Assembly: GCA_017460885.1 (NCBI GenBank)
Contig: JAFUAB010000038.1
Coordinates: 1-32,609, forward strand
Direction: 5' to 3'
DNA from: Lachnospiraceae bacterium
GTDB lineage: Bacteria > Bacillota > Clostridia > Lachnospirales > Lachnospiraceae
Length of the DNA: 32,609 nucleotides
The translations under genes were made by a program, and so were the position numbers. The notes under the pieces are model-generated. The model was not told the origin of the DNA. It worked only from the letters and a program-made list of their open reading frames with translations, and did not search any database. Shown in pieces: positions 24,240 to 30,807 of this stretch (positions are counted from its first letter, which is position 1; every line of letters begins with the position of its first letter).

Positions 24240-25502
24240 TTATAATGATTTTTCAAGCTGCCTTTTGTTGCTTAAAGCAAACTCTTCTTCTGCCTGTTCA
24301 TATCTTTCCGTGCTTAATTGTTCCGCTGACAGTCGACGCATGATGTCTTCCGTACCCATGAGAAGCTGACTTACCGCTGTATTGTTCGTTTTCGTTACTG
24401 ATTTTCTTTTTACTGTTTTTTTGCTGCCAGCGGTTTTTACTTTACAATGGTGTTGCGTTTCAGTTAATTCCGTACTTGTAGACATCGCCTGTACTTCTTT
24501 TGCTTTCAGGTATTCCTCATGCAGTTCTTCCCACATCTCCCAGTCAACACTTTCCAGACGGCTTTGCTCATCAAATGCAAAACAGCTTTTACCTTGCTCC
24601 CTCATCCATCTGGCAAAATCTGTTCCCTCTGAGCATTTCTTTTTATTCTGCTCCTGCCAAATTGTTTTTACCGCTTCGGGTCCAAAACTATATCCAAGTT
24701 TATATGATCTCGCTTTCGTGTTCTTAGCCCCGACGGGACAGGATGCGAAATCATACACATAGTGCTCACCGTATTTGGGGCTTATCTTCTTGATGGCCTC
24801 AATCCCTCTGGTCTTCAATTCCGAAAAGAATGTTTTCAGATCAAAGGATTTAATAGCGGCTTCATGGATCCGTTCTTTCATGTCCTCCTTATATGAGTAT
24901 GCCTTTTTCTCAATGAGTACCTGCCTCAGTTCATCTCCCTGCAGTTCCGGATGTTCATTCATTATCCGCGCTGCTTTTTCAGCCTTTGCGCGTTCGGTAT
25001 GGGTCTGTTTGGATTTCAGTTTGCCCCCGTCATCGAGTTCAATATATTTTGCTGCAACGGCATCGATGCCATTACGCACATACTTAAAATACTGCTGTGT
25101 ACGGGTGCATCCTTTATGATCGTTTAAGCTAATATCATTGACTATTGCGTGGCAATGCAGGCACCCGCCTTTCCCGTCCCGCTGGAAGAACAGTGCCGCC
25201 TGCCTGTCGGGATAATAGGTCTTTATAAATTCTCTTACTATGGTATTTGCAATCTCCACATCCTCTTCGTTATTCGGATCCAACTCTTTTTTACTAAATG
25301 ATATGATTATCCGACGTACCTGCACCTTGTGGTTTGCTCTCGCTTTTTTCCAGAGCGGTACCATCTGCTCCGTGTATTTACCGTTAGGGATCATGTTGAT
25401 GGTGGTGACCAGGACATTACGCCCATGCTGTCCCGGCCCCTTTCCCTCAGCATATCTGATGGCATCCCTGCCATTTTTTGAAGCGGTTATCCGGCTATAC
25501 AT
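24240..25502 (-). CDS. Relaxase / mobilization nuclease
   Basis: 420 aa. The N-terminal relaxase domain has an early Tyr (Y2 or Y17, YSRITASKNGRDAIRYAEG) and the metal-binding HxH motif H116/H118 in GGCLHCHAIVND. ERAKAEKAARIM (about 188-199) begins a helical region, and a Lys/Arg-rich tail follows. It nicks oriT and pilots DNA during conjugative mobilization. Start ATG lies inside the end of mobC (16-bp overlap) with GGGGAG upstream. No type IV secretion genes are seen here, so transfer would depend on a helper or on genes outside the window. Confidence 0.92.
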   Translation of the reverse strand: MYSRITASKNGRDAIRYAEGKGPGQHGRNVLVTTINMIPNGKYTEQMVPLWKKARANHKVQVRRIIISFSKKELDPNNEEDVEIANTIVREFIKTYYPDRQAALFFQRDGKGGCLHCHAIVNDISLNDHKGCTRTQQYFKYVRNGIDAVAAKYIELDDGGKLKSKQTHTERAKAEKAARIMNEHPELQGDELRQVLIEKKAYSYKEDMKERIHEAAIKSFDLKTFFSELKTRGIEAIKKISPKYGEHYVYDFASCPVGAKNTKARSYKLGYSFGPEAVKTIWQEQNKKKCSEGTDFARWMREQGKSCFAFDEQSRLESVDWEMWEELHEEYLKAKEVQAMSTSTELTETQHHCKVKTAGSKKTVKRKSVTKTNNTAVSQLLMGTEDIMRRLSAEQLSTERYEQAEEEFALSNKRQLEKSL

Positions 25503-25912
25503 AATACGATCTCCCCGGCTTCCTTTGTTGCCTTCTCCACCCTGCGGGTGATCTCATCGAGTTTCTCTTTGCTTACAAGCATTCCACTAGCGTGCAATGC
25601 TTGCATTTCTCCCGCGTTTACGCGACGTGCCACCTGATTAAAGTTAACCCCGATCCTTCGCAGGTGGTCACGGGTCTCCATTATCGCATTGCCAAGCATG
25701 ACAATGTTACTGTTGATGACCTTTCCCTGCTTCGGATCCACGTACTTTAGACGCCCAAGGTACTTATCCAGTTCGCCACTGGCCGCACACCTTACCACAT
25801 CACTCAATGTAGTGTTATACTCCGTGGCTATGTTGGCCAGCGCCTCCACTTCTTTCTGGCTGAATCTCACAGTTACCGACCTGTCTTTACGCTGTTTCTT
25901 CTCTCCGCACAT
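25487..25912 (-). CDS. MobC-like relaxosome protein
   Basis: 141 aa from the ATG with GGGAGG 9 nt upstream; the longer frame through the oriT-like region is rejected. The N-terminus has a ribbon-helix-helix-like RSVTVRFSQKEVEALANIA. The family signature MLGNAIMETRDHLRRIGVNF followed by NQVARRVNAGE matches MobC proteins, which bind oriT and assist strand opening for the relaxase. It overlaps the relaxase start by 16 bp. Confidence 0.9.
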   Translation of the reverse strand: MCGEKKQRKDRSVTVRFSQKEVEALANIATEYNTTLSDVVRCAASGELDKYLGRLKYVDPKQGKVINSNIVMLGNAIMETRDHLRRIGVNFNQVARRVNAGEMQALHASGMLVSKEKLDEITRRVEKATKEAGEIVLCIAG

Positions 25913-25959
25913 ATTTAATGTCCTCCCTTCTTTATTTTTCCGTACCTGTTTCGCTTCAT

Positions 25960-26016
25960 CCTTGCAAGCAACGACTTTGTTATACAAAGTCGCGCTTGGC
26001 AAGGGGTTTACCCCTT
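25960..26016. other. Candidate origin of transfer (oriT)
   Basis: Immediately upstream of mobC lies a perfect stem CGACTTTG-TTATA-CAAAGTCG (25972-25992) inside longer imperfect arms (CCTTGCAAGC / GCTTGGCAAGG). A second perfect hairpin AAGGGG-TTTA-CCCCTT (26001-26016) follows at once. Paired inverted repeats next to mobC/relaxase genes are typical for oriT; the nick would be expected near CGCTTGGCAAGGGG. The exact nick site cannot be assigned by eye. Confidence 0.6.
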
Positions 26017-26084
26017 TGCGATCCCCGGGTAAGAGCAGCTGCGCCTCTTCCCCGATGTGCTTACCACATCTCCCCATCTCTGCT

Positions 26085-26522
26085 TTAATACTGCCGCATC
26101 TTCTCATGTCCGGGTCCTCCACTTCCTGTAATATTCGGAAGTGTCTTTACCGTACCGGAGCCTTTGTCGGATGCTTTGATCGCGGCAGTATCACTGTCAG
26201 ATACCCTGACAGCTTTACGGGCTCTTCGTTCCTTACGAGCCTCGTTTTTCCGGATTCTGCGCTCCTTGTTTTTATCAATCTCTTCTGCAGAATCCGTATA
26301 TATGTCGCTGATCTTTGTAGCTATACAAGCCCCCAGCAATCTGGCTTCGCAGGCGTTAAGATCCTTTTCTTTAATTATGCTTATAATCGCAGGGCTTTTT
26401 CGGATCTCATCGCATATGGCGTTTATCTGGTTTACGTACTTCATGGTTTCATATTCCCGTTGAACCTTTTCAATTTCCTTTTGTTTTTCTGTAAGTATCT
26501 TTCTTAACTCTTTCTCTTTCAT
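26085..26522 (-). CDS. Coiled-coil hypothetical protein of the mobilization operon
   Basis: 145 aa starting at the ATG with GGAGG 7 nt upstream. The N-terminal half is a charged coiled coil (MKEKELRKILTEKQKEIEKV). The middle is ordered (IICE-free; DEIRKSPAIISIIKEKDLNA). The C-terminal part is very basic (ERRIRKNEARKERRARKAVR, about 97-116) and likely binds nucleic acid. It ends about 70 bp before the candidate oriT and starts 2 bp after the zinc-ribbon gene stop. No family recognised. Confidence 0.75.
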   Translation of the reverse strand: MKEKELRKILTEKQKEIEKVQREYETMKYVNQINAICDEIRKSPAIISIIKEKDLNACEARLLGACIATKISDIYTDSAEEIDKNKERRIRKNEARKERRARKAVRVSDSDTAAIKASDKGSGTVKTLPNITGSGGPGHEKMRQY

Positions 26523-26524
26523 TT

Positions 26525-26758
26525 TTAAGCCTCCAGTTTCTTCCCACACCCCGGGCAGTAACTTATCGGTTCCGTTATCCTGAATGTCTTCCCGGATAAC
26601 CTGTACCCGTTCATCGTCACCTCAATGACCGGTTTATTTTCACGGAGCCTAAGATATGCTGATACATTCATCAGTCCCATGATCCCGCAGTCAGCATCTC
26701 CATCTACCAGCGGAAAAGCTATTCCGGATTTGCTTATGTTCTTACAATATTCACACAT
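26525..26758 (-). CDS. Small zinc-ribbon protein
   Basis: 77 aa with MCEYCKN at the N-terminus and SYCPGCGKKLEA at the C-terminus, so two CxxC pairs that probably bind one zinc. The middle is a small beta domain (MNVSAYLRLRENKPVIEVTM). Similar short zinc-ribbon proteins occur in phages and conjugative elements of Clostridia; the function is unknown. GGAGGG 7 nt upstream of ATG. First gene of the mobilization operon, behind a long structured leader. Confidence 0.8.
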   Translation of the reverse strand: MCEYCKNISKSGIAFPLVDGDADCGIMGLMNVSAYLRLRENKPVIEVTMNGYRLSGKTFRITEPISYCPGCGKKLEA

Positions 26759-26821
26759 GGCATACCCTCCAATCTTATATAAGTCTGTTTGTATTTCTTA
26801 ATTGTTTTTCCCAAAGAACAG

Positions 26822-26935
26822 AAAAAGCCCCGACATAGATTGCTCTACATTCAGGGCTTTGTATCAAGTGAGATATGGAATGTCATATCATTCGGGGGCG
26901 ACCCGGTTTCCTTGTTTTCTATTCTCTTGGTTTAC
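26822..26935 (-). promoter_or_regulatory. Attenuator-like leader of the mobilization operon
   Basis: The minus-strand leader contains AAAGCCC (26860-26854) pairing with GGGCTTT (26830-26824), followed by TTTTT-C: an intrinsic terminator before the first gene. An upstream segment GCCCCCGA (26899-26892) can instead pair with TCGGGGC (26833-26827), the terminator 3' arm. GAATG...CATTC and GATATG...CATATC hairpins lie between them. The two pairings exclude each other, as in attenuators. The trigger is unknown. Confidence 0.55.
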
Positions 26936-26939
26936 ATAA

Positions 26940-26984
26940 AGTATACTACATTTATAATACATTTGCAAGCTTTTTCTTGCAAAT
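26940..26984 (-). promoter_or_regulatory. Mobilization operon promoter with palindromic operator
   Basis: TTGCAA (26968-26963) and TATACT (26945-26940) on the minus strand are 17 nt apart. A perfect 9-bp inverted repeat ATTTGCAAG-CTTTTT-CTTGCAAAT (26961-26984) covers the -35 box, a likely operator. Confidence 0.7.
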
Positions 26985-27000
26985 AATCCAGTATTTTCAA

Positions 27001-27780
27001 GGCTTCGCGGCACTTCTTATCTTCTAAAAATCCTCTCATTTATGAGCAAAAATCTACAGGATGTCTCTGTTGGTTCCTTCAGTTTTTAAAAAAAATATTT
27101 TTATGGTACCATCCCCGGCAGCTTCGCAGGTCTGCCCGAGCTCCCAGACCAATCATCGTTTAGTTCCACCAAGAAACTCTTTAAAACACTCCTCACAAGG
27201 TGGGATTTGATCACCACTGCCCCTCAAGGGATATAAGAACGCTCCGACTAAATTCACCTTCACCCTGTTCTCCCCAAAGGAACCGAAAGGGCTCGCAAGC
27301 GGGTTTGGTTCATTAAGTCTGCGCTGTTCCTTTGGTTTTAGCCAAGCATCTGCTCCTATATCCTTTTATATGGCAGCAAGGGATACCCTCGCCTTTATTC
27401 GTTGTGCTGATGTTTCCTGCCAAAGTGCCATATCTTCCATTGCAATCATGCTCTGACAAGTCACTTTAAGATAATCCCGGATCCCTTGCAGGAATCAAAC
27501 TGTAACCGCAGCCCTTAGCTTTGTTCCGGTCAGAGGACGCAGGTCGATACCCTGATTGCCCCTTTGCTTGATACTGATATCGTCTACGAGGTGTTTCTGC
27601 CTTTCATGTTCGTTGTGATGTTCTGCACTTCTTGCTTATGGCATGGTACGCCGTGATCCGTCGTATGGATGCAAGGATACGGATTTTTGATAGTTCGGTA
27701 AAGCATAAACTCTAAAAAATCCTATCAAGCAGCACAGCTGTCCTTGCATCTGCCGTCTCTCTATGTACCCGATATGTCAA
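27001..27780. ncRNA. Candidate large structured non-coding RNA or complex control region
   Basis: About 780 bp with no convincing gene on either strand but many long exact pairings: GGTCTG/CAGACC (27129/27145), CCAAAGGAAC/GTTCCTTTGG (27274/27326, 10 bp), ATATGGCA/TGCCATAT (27368/27426, 8 bp), GATGCAAGGA/TCCTTGCATC (27668/27741, 10 bp) and TTGATAG/CTATCAA (27687/27722). A 5' TAAAAATCC (27025) and a 3' TAAAAAATCC (27713) compete for GGATTTTT (27681). Size and mobile-element context resemble the ROOL/GOLLD class of large RNAs, but I cannot confirm membership. The minus strand is richer in purine loops; the transcribed strand is unsettled. Confidence 0.4.
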
Positions 27781-27831
27781 GCTCGAAGGAGCAAACATAA
27801 AAACAACTCACACAACGAAAGGAGAATCACC

Positions 27832-28122
27832 ATGTACGTAGACATCAGTTCAGTATCTTACAACGCAAAGAAAAACGAGGCAATCATCGAAGGCATCGAC
27901 CTTGACAGCGTTCTCTTAAACGACTGGCACAAAGAATTTTCAGATAAGGCCGAGGTTACCTTCAAGTTTGATCTTACGGGCAAGGGACCGAGGATTTATC
28001 TCTACAAGCTCCTTAAGAGTCAGATAAAAGCTGATTGCAAGACCATGGAAGAGATGCTTATGGCACTTACGGGCAAGATTACTAACATCAGCTCGAACTT
28101 CATCGACAAGGCCGAGGGTTGA
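27832..28122 (+). CDS. Small hypothetical protein of the mobile element
   Basis: 96 aa. ATG preceded by AAAGGAG with 7-nt spacing; the earlier in-frame ATG is rejected. The protein begins MYVDISSVSYNAKKNEAIIE, continues with alternating beta strands and a helix (TMEEMLMALTGKI), and ends with FIDKAEG. No Cys, membrane or known motif. Its stop lies inside the loop of a strong terminator. I do not recognise the family. Clear gene signals make it a probable real gene, located downstream of the long structured region. Confidence 0.75.
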   Translation: MYVDISSVSYNAKKNEAIIEGIDLDSVLLNDWHKEFSDKAEVTFKFDLTGKGPRIYLYKLLKSQIKADCKTMEEMLMALTGKITNISSNFIDKAEG

Positions 28123-28175
28123 TCCCTCGGCTTTATGCCAAAGCGGATATGCCGGAGCAGATGCTTCGGCTTTTT
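28111..28175 (+). terminator. Two tandem terminators
   Basis: GCCGAGGG-TTGAT-CCCTCGGC followed by TTTAT (28111-28135), then GCCGGAGC-AGAT-GCTTCGGC (one G-T mismatch position) followed by TTTTT (28151-28175). Confidence 0.85.
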
Positions 28176-28332
28176 CTGCGGCACCCCCCAAGCTCCCCGG
28201 CGCTTAATGCATGCACCTTGCCCGGTTCCGCAGACTCCTCCCCGTGATAAAACGGATGGAAACATATAGATATTTCCTGTGGGAATTCAGATATTTTGCT
28301 GCTCGGGAATGCTTCTGAAATTTAAATCTCAT

Positions 28333-28361
28333 TTGACAGAATTGGCCGAAAATGATACCAT
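28333..28361 (+). promoter_or_regulatory. Promoter firing antisense to the small toxin gene
   Basis: Perfect TTGACA (28333-28338), 17-nt spacer, TACCAT (28356-28361). Transcription would start near 28368 and run through the 3' end of the minus-strand toxin-like transcript. There is no plus-strand gene behind it, which fits an antisense RNA. Confidence 0.6.
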
Positions 28362-28370
28362 AAAGACGGA

Positions 28371-28404
28371 TAAAAAAGGATGCCACCGGCCAAACGGTCA
28401 GGCA
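28371..28404 (-). terminator. Terminator of the toxin-like transcript
   Basis: On the minus strand TGCC...CCG pairs with CGG...GGCA around a short loop (arms 28404-28395 and 28389-28381), followed by TCCTTTTTT. Confidence 0.7.
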
Positions 28405-28464
28405 ACCCTTGAATAACGAACTAAACGAGTTTAGCCGTCCTCAAATCGACCAAGACCGGGGCGG

Positions 28465-28578
28465 CTATTCTCGTGTGTTGCTTTCGTCATGGCGCTTATC
28501 TCTCCCGAGCCTGTAGCCAAGGGCGAAGGCTGAGATTGCAACGCCGATGACGGCGATGAATTCCGATAAACTAACCAT
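28465..28578 (-). CDS. Small hydrophobic type I toxin-like peptide
   Basis: 37 aa, too short for normal ORF lists. It has a perfect AGGAGG ribosome site 8 nt before ATG. The peptide begins MVSLSEFIAVIGVAISAFAL and continues GYRLGRDKRHDESNTRE, that is, one membrane helix and a charged tail, like holin-like/type I toxins of Firmicutes. Its transcript has a 17-nt-spaced promoter (28733-28761), a 148-nt structured leader, and a long 3' region ending at 28371, opposed by an antisense promoter. Known type I toxins depolarise the membrane and are silenced by antisense RNA; application here is inference. Confidence 0.75.
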   Translation of the reverse strand: MVSLSEFIAVIGVAISAFALGYRLGRDKRHDESNTRE

Positions 28579-28584
28579 TTGACT

Positions 28585-28761
28585 ACCTCCTTTCTGGTGA
28601 GACTAGGCATTACTGCCAGTACTACAGTTCCAGTCGGAGGTTTTTACACATCTGAATATTTTAGACCTCCGACAAGTCGGAAGCCTAACCGTCCACCGCG
28701 CTTTCGCGCTAAAGATGACACCCTTTCGAAAAAGTATAACATCAGCATTGATCCTTCGCAA
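28585..28761 (-). promoter_or_regulatory. Toxin promoter and Shine-Dalgarno-sequestering leader
   Basis: TTGCGA (28761-28756) and TATACT (28738-28733), 17 nt apart. In the leader ACCTCC (28641-28636) can pair either with the upstream GGAGGT in a perfect 9-bp stem GTCGGAGGT/ACCTCCGAC (28673-28665/28641-28633), or with the toxin ribosome site GGAGGT (28590-28585). The two states would expose or hide the start. Confidence 0.65.
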
Positions 28762-28973
28762 TATGATTATCGGCGAAGTAAATCACAGAATACAATCCAG
28801 AATACAATCATACGCAAATCCGCGCGATCCATGTCTTTGTACTCTCCGATAAGAATCGTATCCATTTCTTATTATTCGGATCACAACTATCAAATCAGAA
28901 TATTCCAATAGTATTCGAGAGCTATCATGACGTGTTTAAGCGAAGTGACAGAAGAATAAGTCCGGATTAGTCA

Positions 28974-29174
28974 TCAGCCGGAACTATTGAAAATATCACC
29001 TCTTCCCGTACTGGCTGCTTTGTTTTACGCTACACCGCCCCAGAGAACCTGACAAGGGGCAGGCGCTGTCCATTCGGACCCCTTGTCAGAACCTCCGTGA
29101 CGGTGTGATACAGCGTAAAAGCAGCCAAAACACACGGGAGGAGGTGAATCATATTTTCATAGAGTTCCGGCTGA
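28974..29174. repeat. Giant 201-bp imperfect palindrome
   Basis: Outer arms TCAGCCGGAACT/AGTTCCGGCTGA (12 bp perfect). Moving inward there are TGAAAATAT/ATATTTTCA, CACCTC/GAGGTG, CCCGT/ACGGG, GGCTGC/GCAGCC, TTTTACGCT/AGCGTAAAA, CACCG/CGGTG and a central CTGACAAGGGG/CCCCTTGTCAG (11 bp, 29049-29059/29079-29089). No gene lies inside. The stretch 28,763-28,973 before it shows no feature I can support. It may be a single-strand origin, a structured RNA, or a recombination or terminator element. Confidence 0.8.
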
Positions 29175-29231
29175 GAAACTTAAACCAGATAATACGCAAG
29201 AGAGCTAACGCTCTCAGAAAAGGAGAAGGCA

Positions 29232-30149
29232 ATGAAAAAGATGAAATTTGAAGAATTTACAAGCGCTGTAGTTGAAAAGATAAGGGAATATCTCCCGGAA
29301 AGCTTCGCAACGGCCAGTGTGGATCTTCAGACCGTTACTAAAAACAATGATCTGAAGCTGACCGGACTGACGATCAGGAGCGCAAACAGTAATGTCAGTC
29401 CTACCATCTATCTGGAGCAGTTCTTTGATCGTTATCAGAACGGCGAAGAGATGAGCAGAGTTCTTGAAAACATTGCAGATATCAGGATCCGTCATGAGGT
29501 CAGCGATGTTTTTGACGTTAATCAGATCACAGATTTTGGGAGAGTAAAAGGAAAGATCGTTCCTCGTCTCATTGGAAAGAAATGGAACGAGGAACTATTG
29601 AAGGATAGGCCGTATACAGAGATTGCAGATCTGGCTGTTACATATCATATCCTGCTTGGAGAAGACGGCGATACATCCGCAAGTGCAGCAGTCAGTAATT
29701 CCCTCATGGCATCATGGAATACTGATGTGGAGGAATTACACAGACTTGCGCTGAACAACTTGCCTGTATTGCTTCCGTCTACATTCCAGTCAATGAGTGA
29801 TGTACTTGGAAATCTATTCGGCTACACTCCCGAAAATGAGAATGCAGATGCAATAAGCTACGCAGACGATAAAATGTTTGTTCTTTCGAACTCACATAGA
29901 GTAAATGGTGCTGCTGCACTGCTGGATAGGGAAATCATGAAGTCCATCGTTGATAGATTGGGAGAAGATTTTTTTATCTTGCCCTCAAGCGTTAGTGAAA
30001 TCATCATTGTAAAAGCAGATTCGTACATGGATACGGATGTCCTAACAGCAATGATACAGGAAGTCAATGCCGCTCAGGTTGCTCCGGAAGAAAGATTGAG
30101 CGATCATCCGTACAGATACTCCTTGGAAGAAGGGCTTATTTCAATCTGA
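29232..30149 (+). CDS. DUF5688 family protein
   Basis: 305 aa. Typical family segments are KNNDLKLTGLTIRS, SNVSPTIYLEQFFDRYQNGE, the central IADLAVTYHILLGEDG and the C-terminal LYVLSN-like MFVLSNSHRVNGAAALLD. DUF5688 proteins are abundant in Lachnospiraceae and Ruminococcaceae mobile elements; the function is unknown. No catalytic motif stands out. ATG with GGAG 6 nt upstream; a hairpin GAGAGC-TAAC-GCTCTC directly precedes the ribosome site. It lies inside a cassette bracketed by two large palindromes, followed by the 102-aa gene after 44 nt. Confidence 0.85.
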   Translation: MKKMKFEEFTSAVVEKIREYLPESFATASVDLQTVTKNNDLKLTGLTIRSANSNVSPTIYLEQFFDRYQNGEEMSRVLENIADIRIRHEVSDVFDVNQITDFGRVKGKIVPRLIGKKWNEELLKDRPYTEIADLAVTYHILLGEDGDTSASAAVSNSLMASWNTDVEELHRLALNNLPVLLPSTFQSMSDVLGNLFGYTPENENADAISYADDKMFVLSNSHRVNGAAALLDREIMKSIVDRLGEDFFILPSSVSEIIIVKADSYMDTDVLTAMIQEVNAAQVAPEERLSDHPYRYSLEEGLISI

Positions 30150-30193
30150 CATATGAGCTGAGCTAACGGCTATACGGGCAGAAAGGTGGATTT

Positions 30194-30502
30194 ATGACTA
30201 ACGAACAGATTATCGCGGATATCGCAGCAACTATATATGGAGAAGATACGGTTATGACCATGCTTGCGACCGGAGAAGATATACCGCTTCATACCCTGAG
30301 GGGCTGGACGGCTCGCGGACCTTACCGGATAAAGAAAGGTGAACATGGCTTAGAAACAAAGCTGTGGAAAAAGCGGAAAAGAAAAGATAAGGACGTTTCC
30401 GAAGATGAGAATGAAACCACTGAGGAATCGACAAACAAAGATTTTTATATGGCTAAGGCTTTTCTGTTCAGAGCTGATCAGGTTGAGATTGTGACGGATT
30501 AA
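30194..30502 (+). CDS. Small ArdC-like / ssDNA-binding-like protein
   Basis: 102 aa. The segment LHTLRGWTARGPYRIKKGEH and later FYMAKAFLFRADQVE resemble the first part of ArdC-type antirestriction/ssDNA-binding domains (GWxxRGxxVxKGE ... F). Between them is a Lys/Arg then Glu-rich low-complexity insert (about 58-80). No metalloprotease part is present. ATG with GAAAGGTGG upstream. Co-directional with the DUF5688 gene; the two share a GAGCTAACG-type leader sequence. Assignment is by motif resemblance and tentative. Confidence 0.65.
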   Translation: MTNEQIIADIAATIYGEDTVMTMLATGEDIPLHTLRGWTARGPYRIKKGEHGLETKLWKKRKRKDKDVSEDENETTEESTNKDFYMAKAFLFRADQVEIVTD

Positions 30503-30518
30503 AGATTTACTCCACGCT

Positions 30519-30630
30519 CCGCTTGACACATTGAACCCACGCCCGTGATAAGGGCAGGATTGCTGCAGGCTCACTTTTTAATGATCCTGCCCCGGCTCCT
30601 TATATCACGGGCTTACCTTGTGTCAAGCGG
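30519..30630. repeat. Second large palindrome closing the DUF5688 cassette
   Basis: CCGCTTGACACA/TGTGTCAAGCGG (12 bp, 30519-30530/30619-30630), GCCCGTGATA/TATCACGGGC (10 bp, 30541-30550/30603-30612) and GGCAGGAT/ATCCTGCC (30553-30560/30584-30591) nest around a T-rich loop. TTTAC and GTAAA lie outside. It follows the 102-aa gene by 16 bp, so it may also terminate transcription. Confidence 0.8.
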
Positions 30631-30736
30631 CTTTCGCGGCGTAAACAAGCTGGTTTGAAAAGTTTTCATTTGATACATTCTATACTTCAAAAGCATATTT
30701 TAATCTCATTCCGATATTCAAAAAACCCAAAAAATT

Positions 30737-30745
30737 TGGTATAAT
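30737..30745 (+). promoter_or_regulatory. Extended -10 promoter of the replication gene
   Basis: TGG-TATAAT (extended -10, 30737-30745) with only a weak TTCAAA about 17 nt upstream, 62 bp before the initiator start. Confidence 0.55.
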
Positions 30746-30807
30746 TATGATGATTCTGTAAGGCATATGCAAGACATACATAATAGTATGCTTAAGAGGT
30801 GAATAAG

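Noticed and set aside
25913-26122. N-terminal extension of MobC through the palindromes
   Set aside because: A strong ribosome site precedes the internal ATG at 25912, and the extension is merely translated oriT-like DNA.
28579-28911. 110-codon plus-strand open frame over the toxin promoter region
   Set aside because: No ribosome site; composition is dominated by the antisense of a structured leader, and better signals exist on the other strand.
29145-29170. Possible leader peptide after GGAGGAGGTG
   Set aside because: No ATG/GTG/TTG at correct spacing; the sequence is explained by the palindrome arm.
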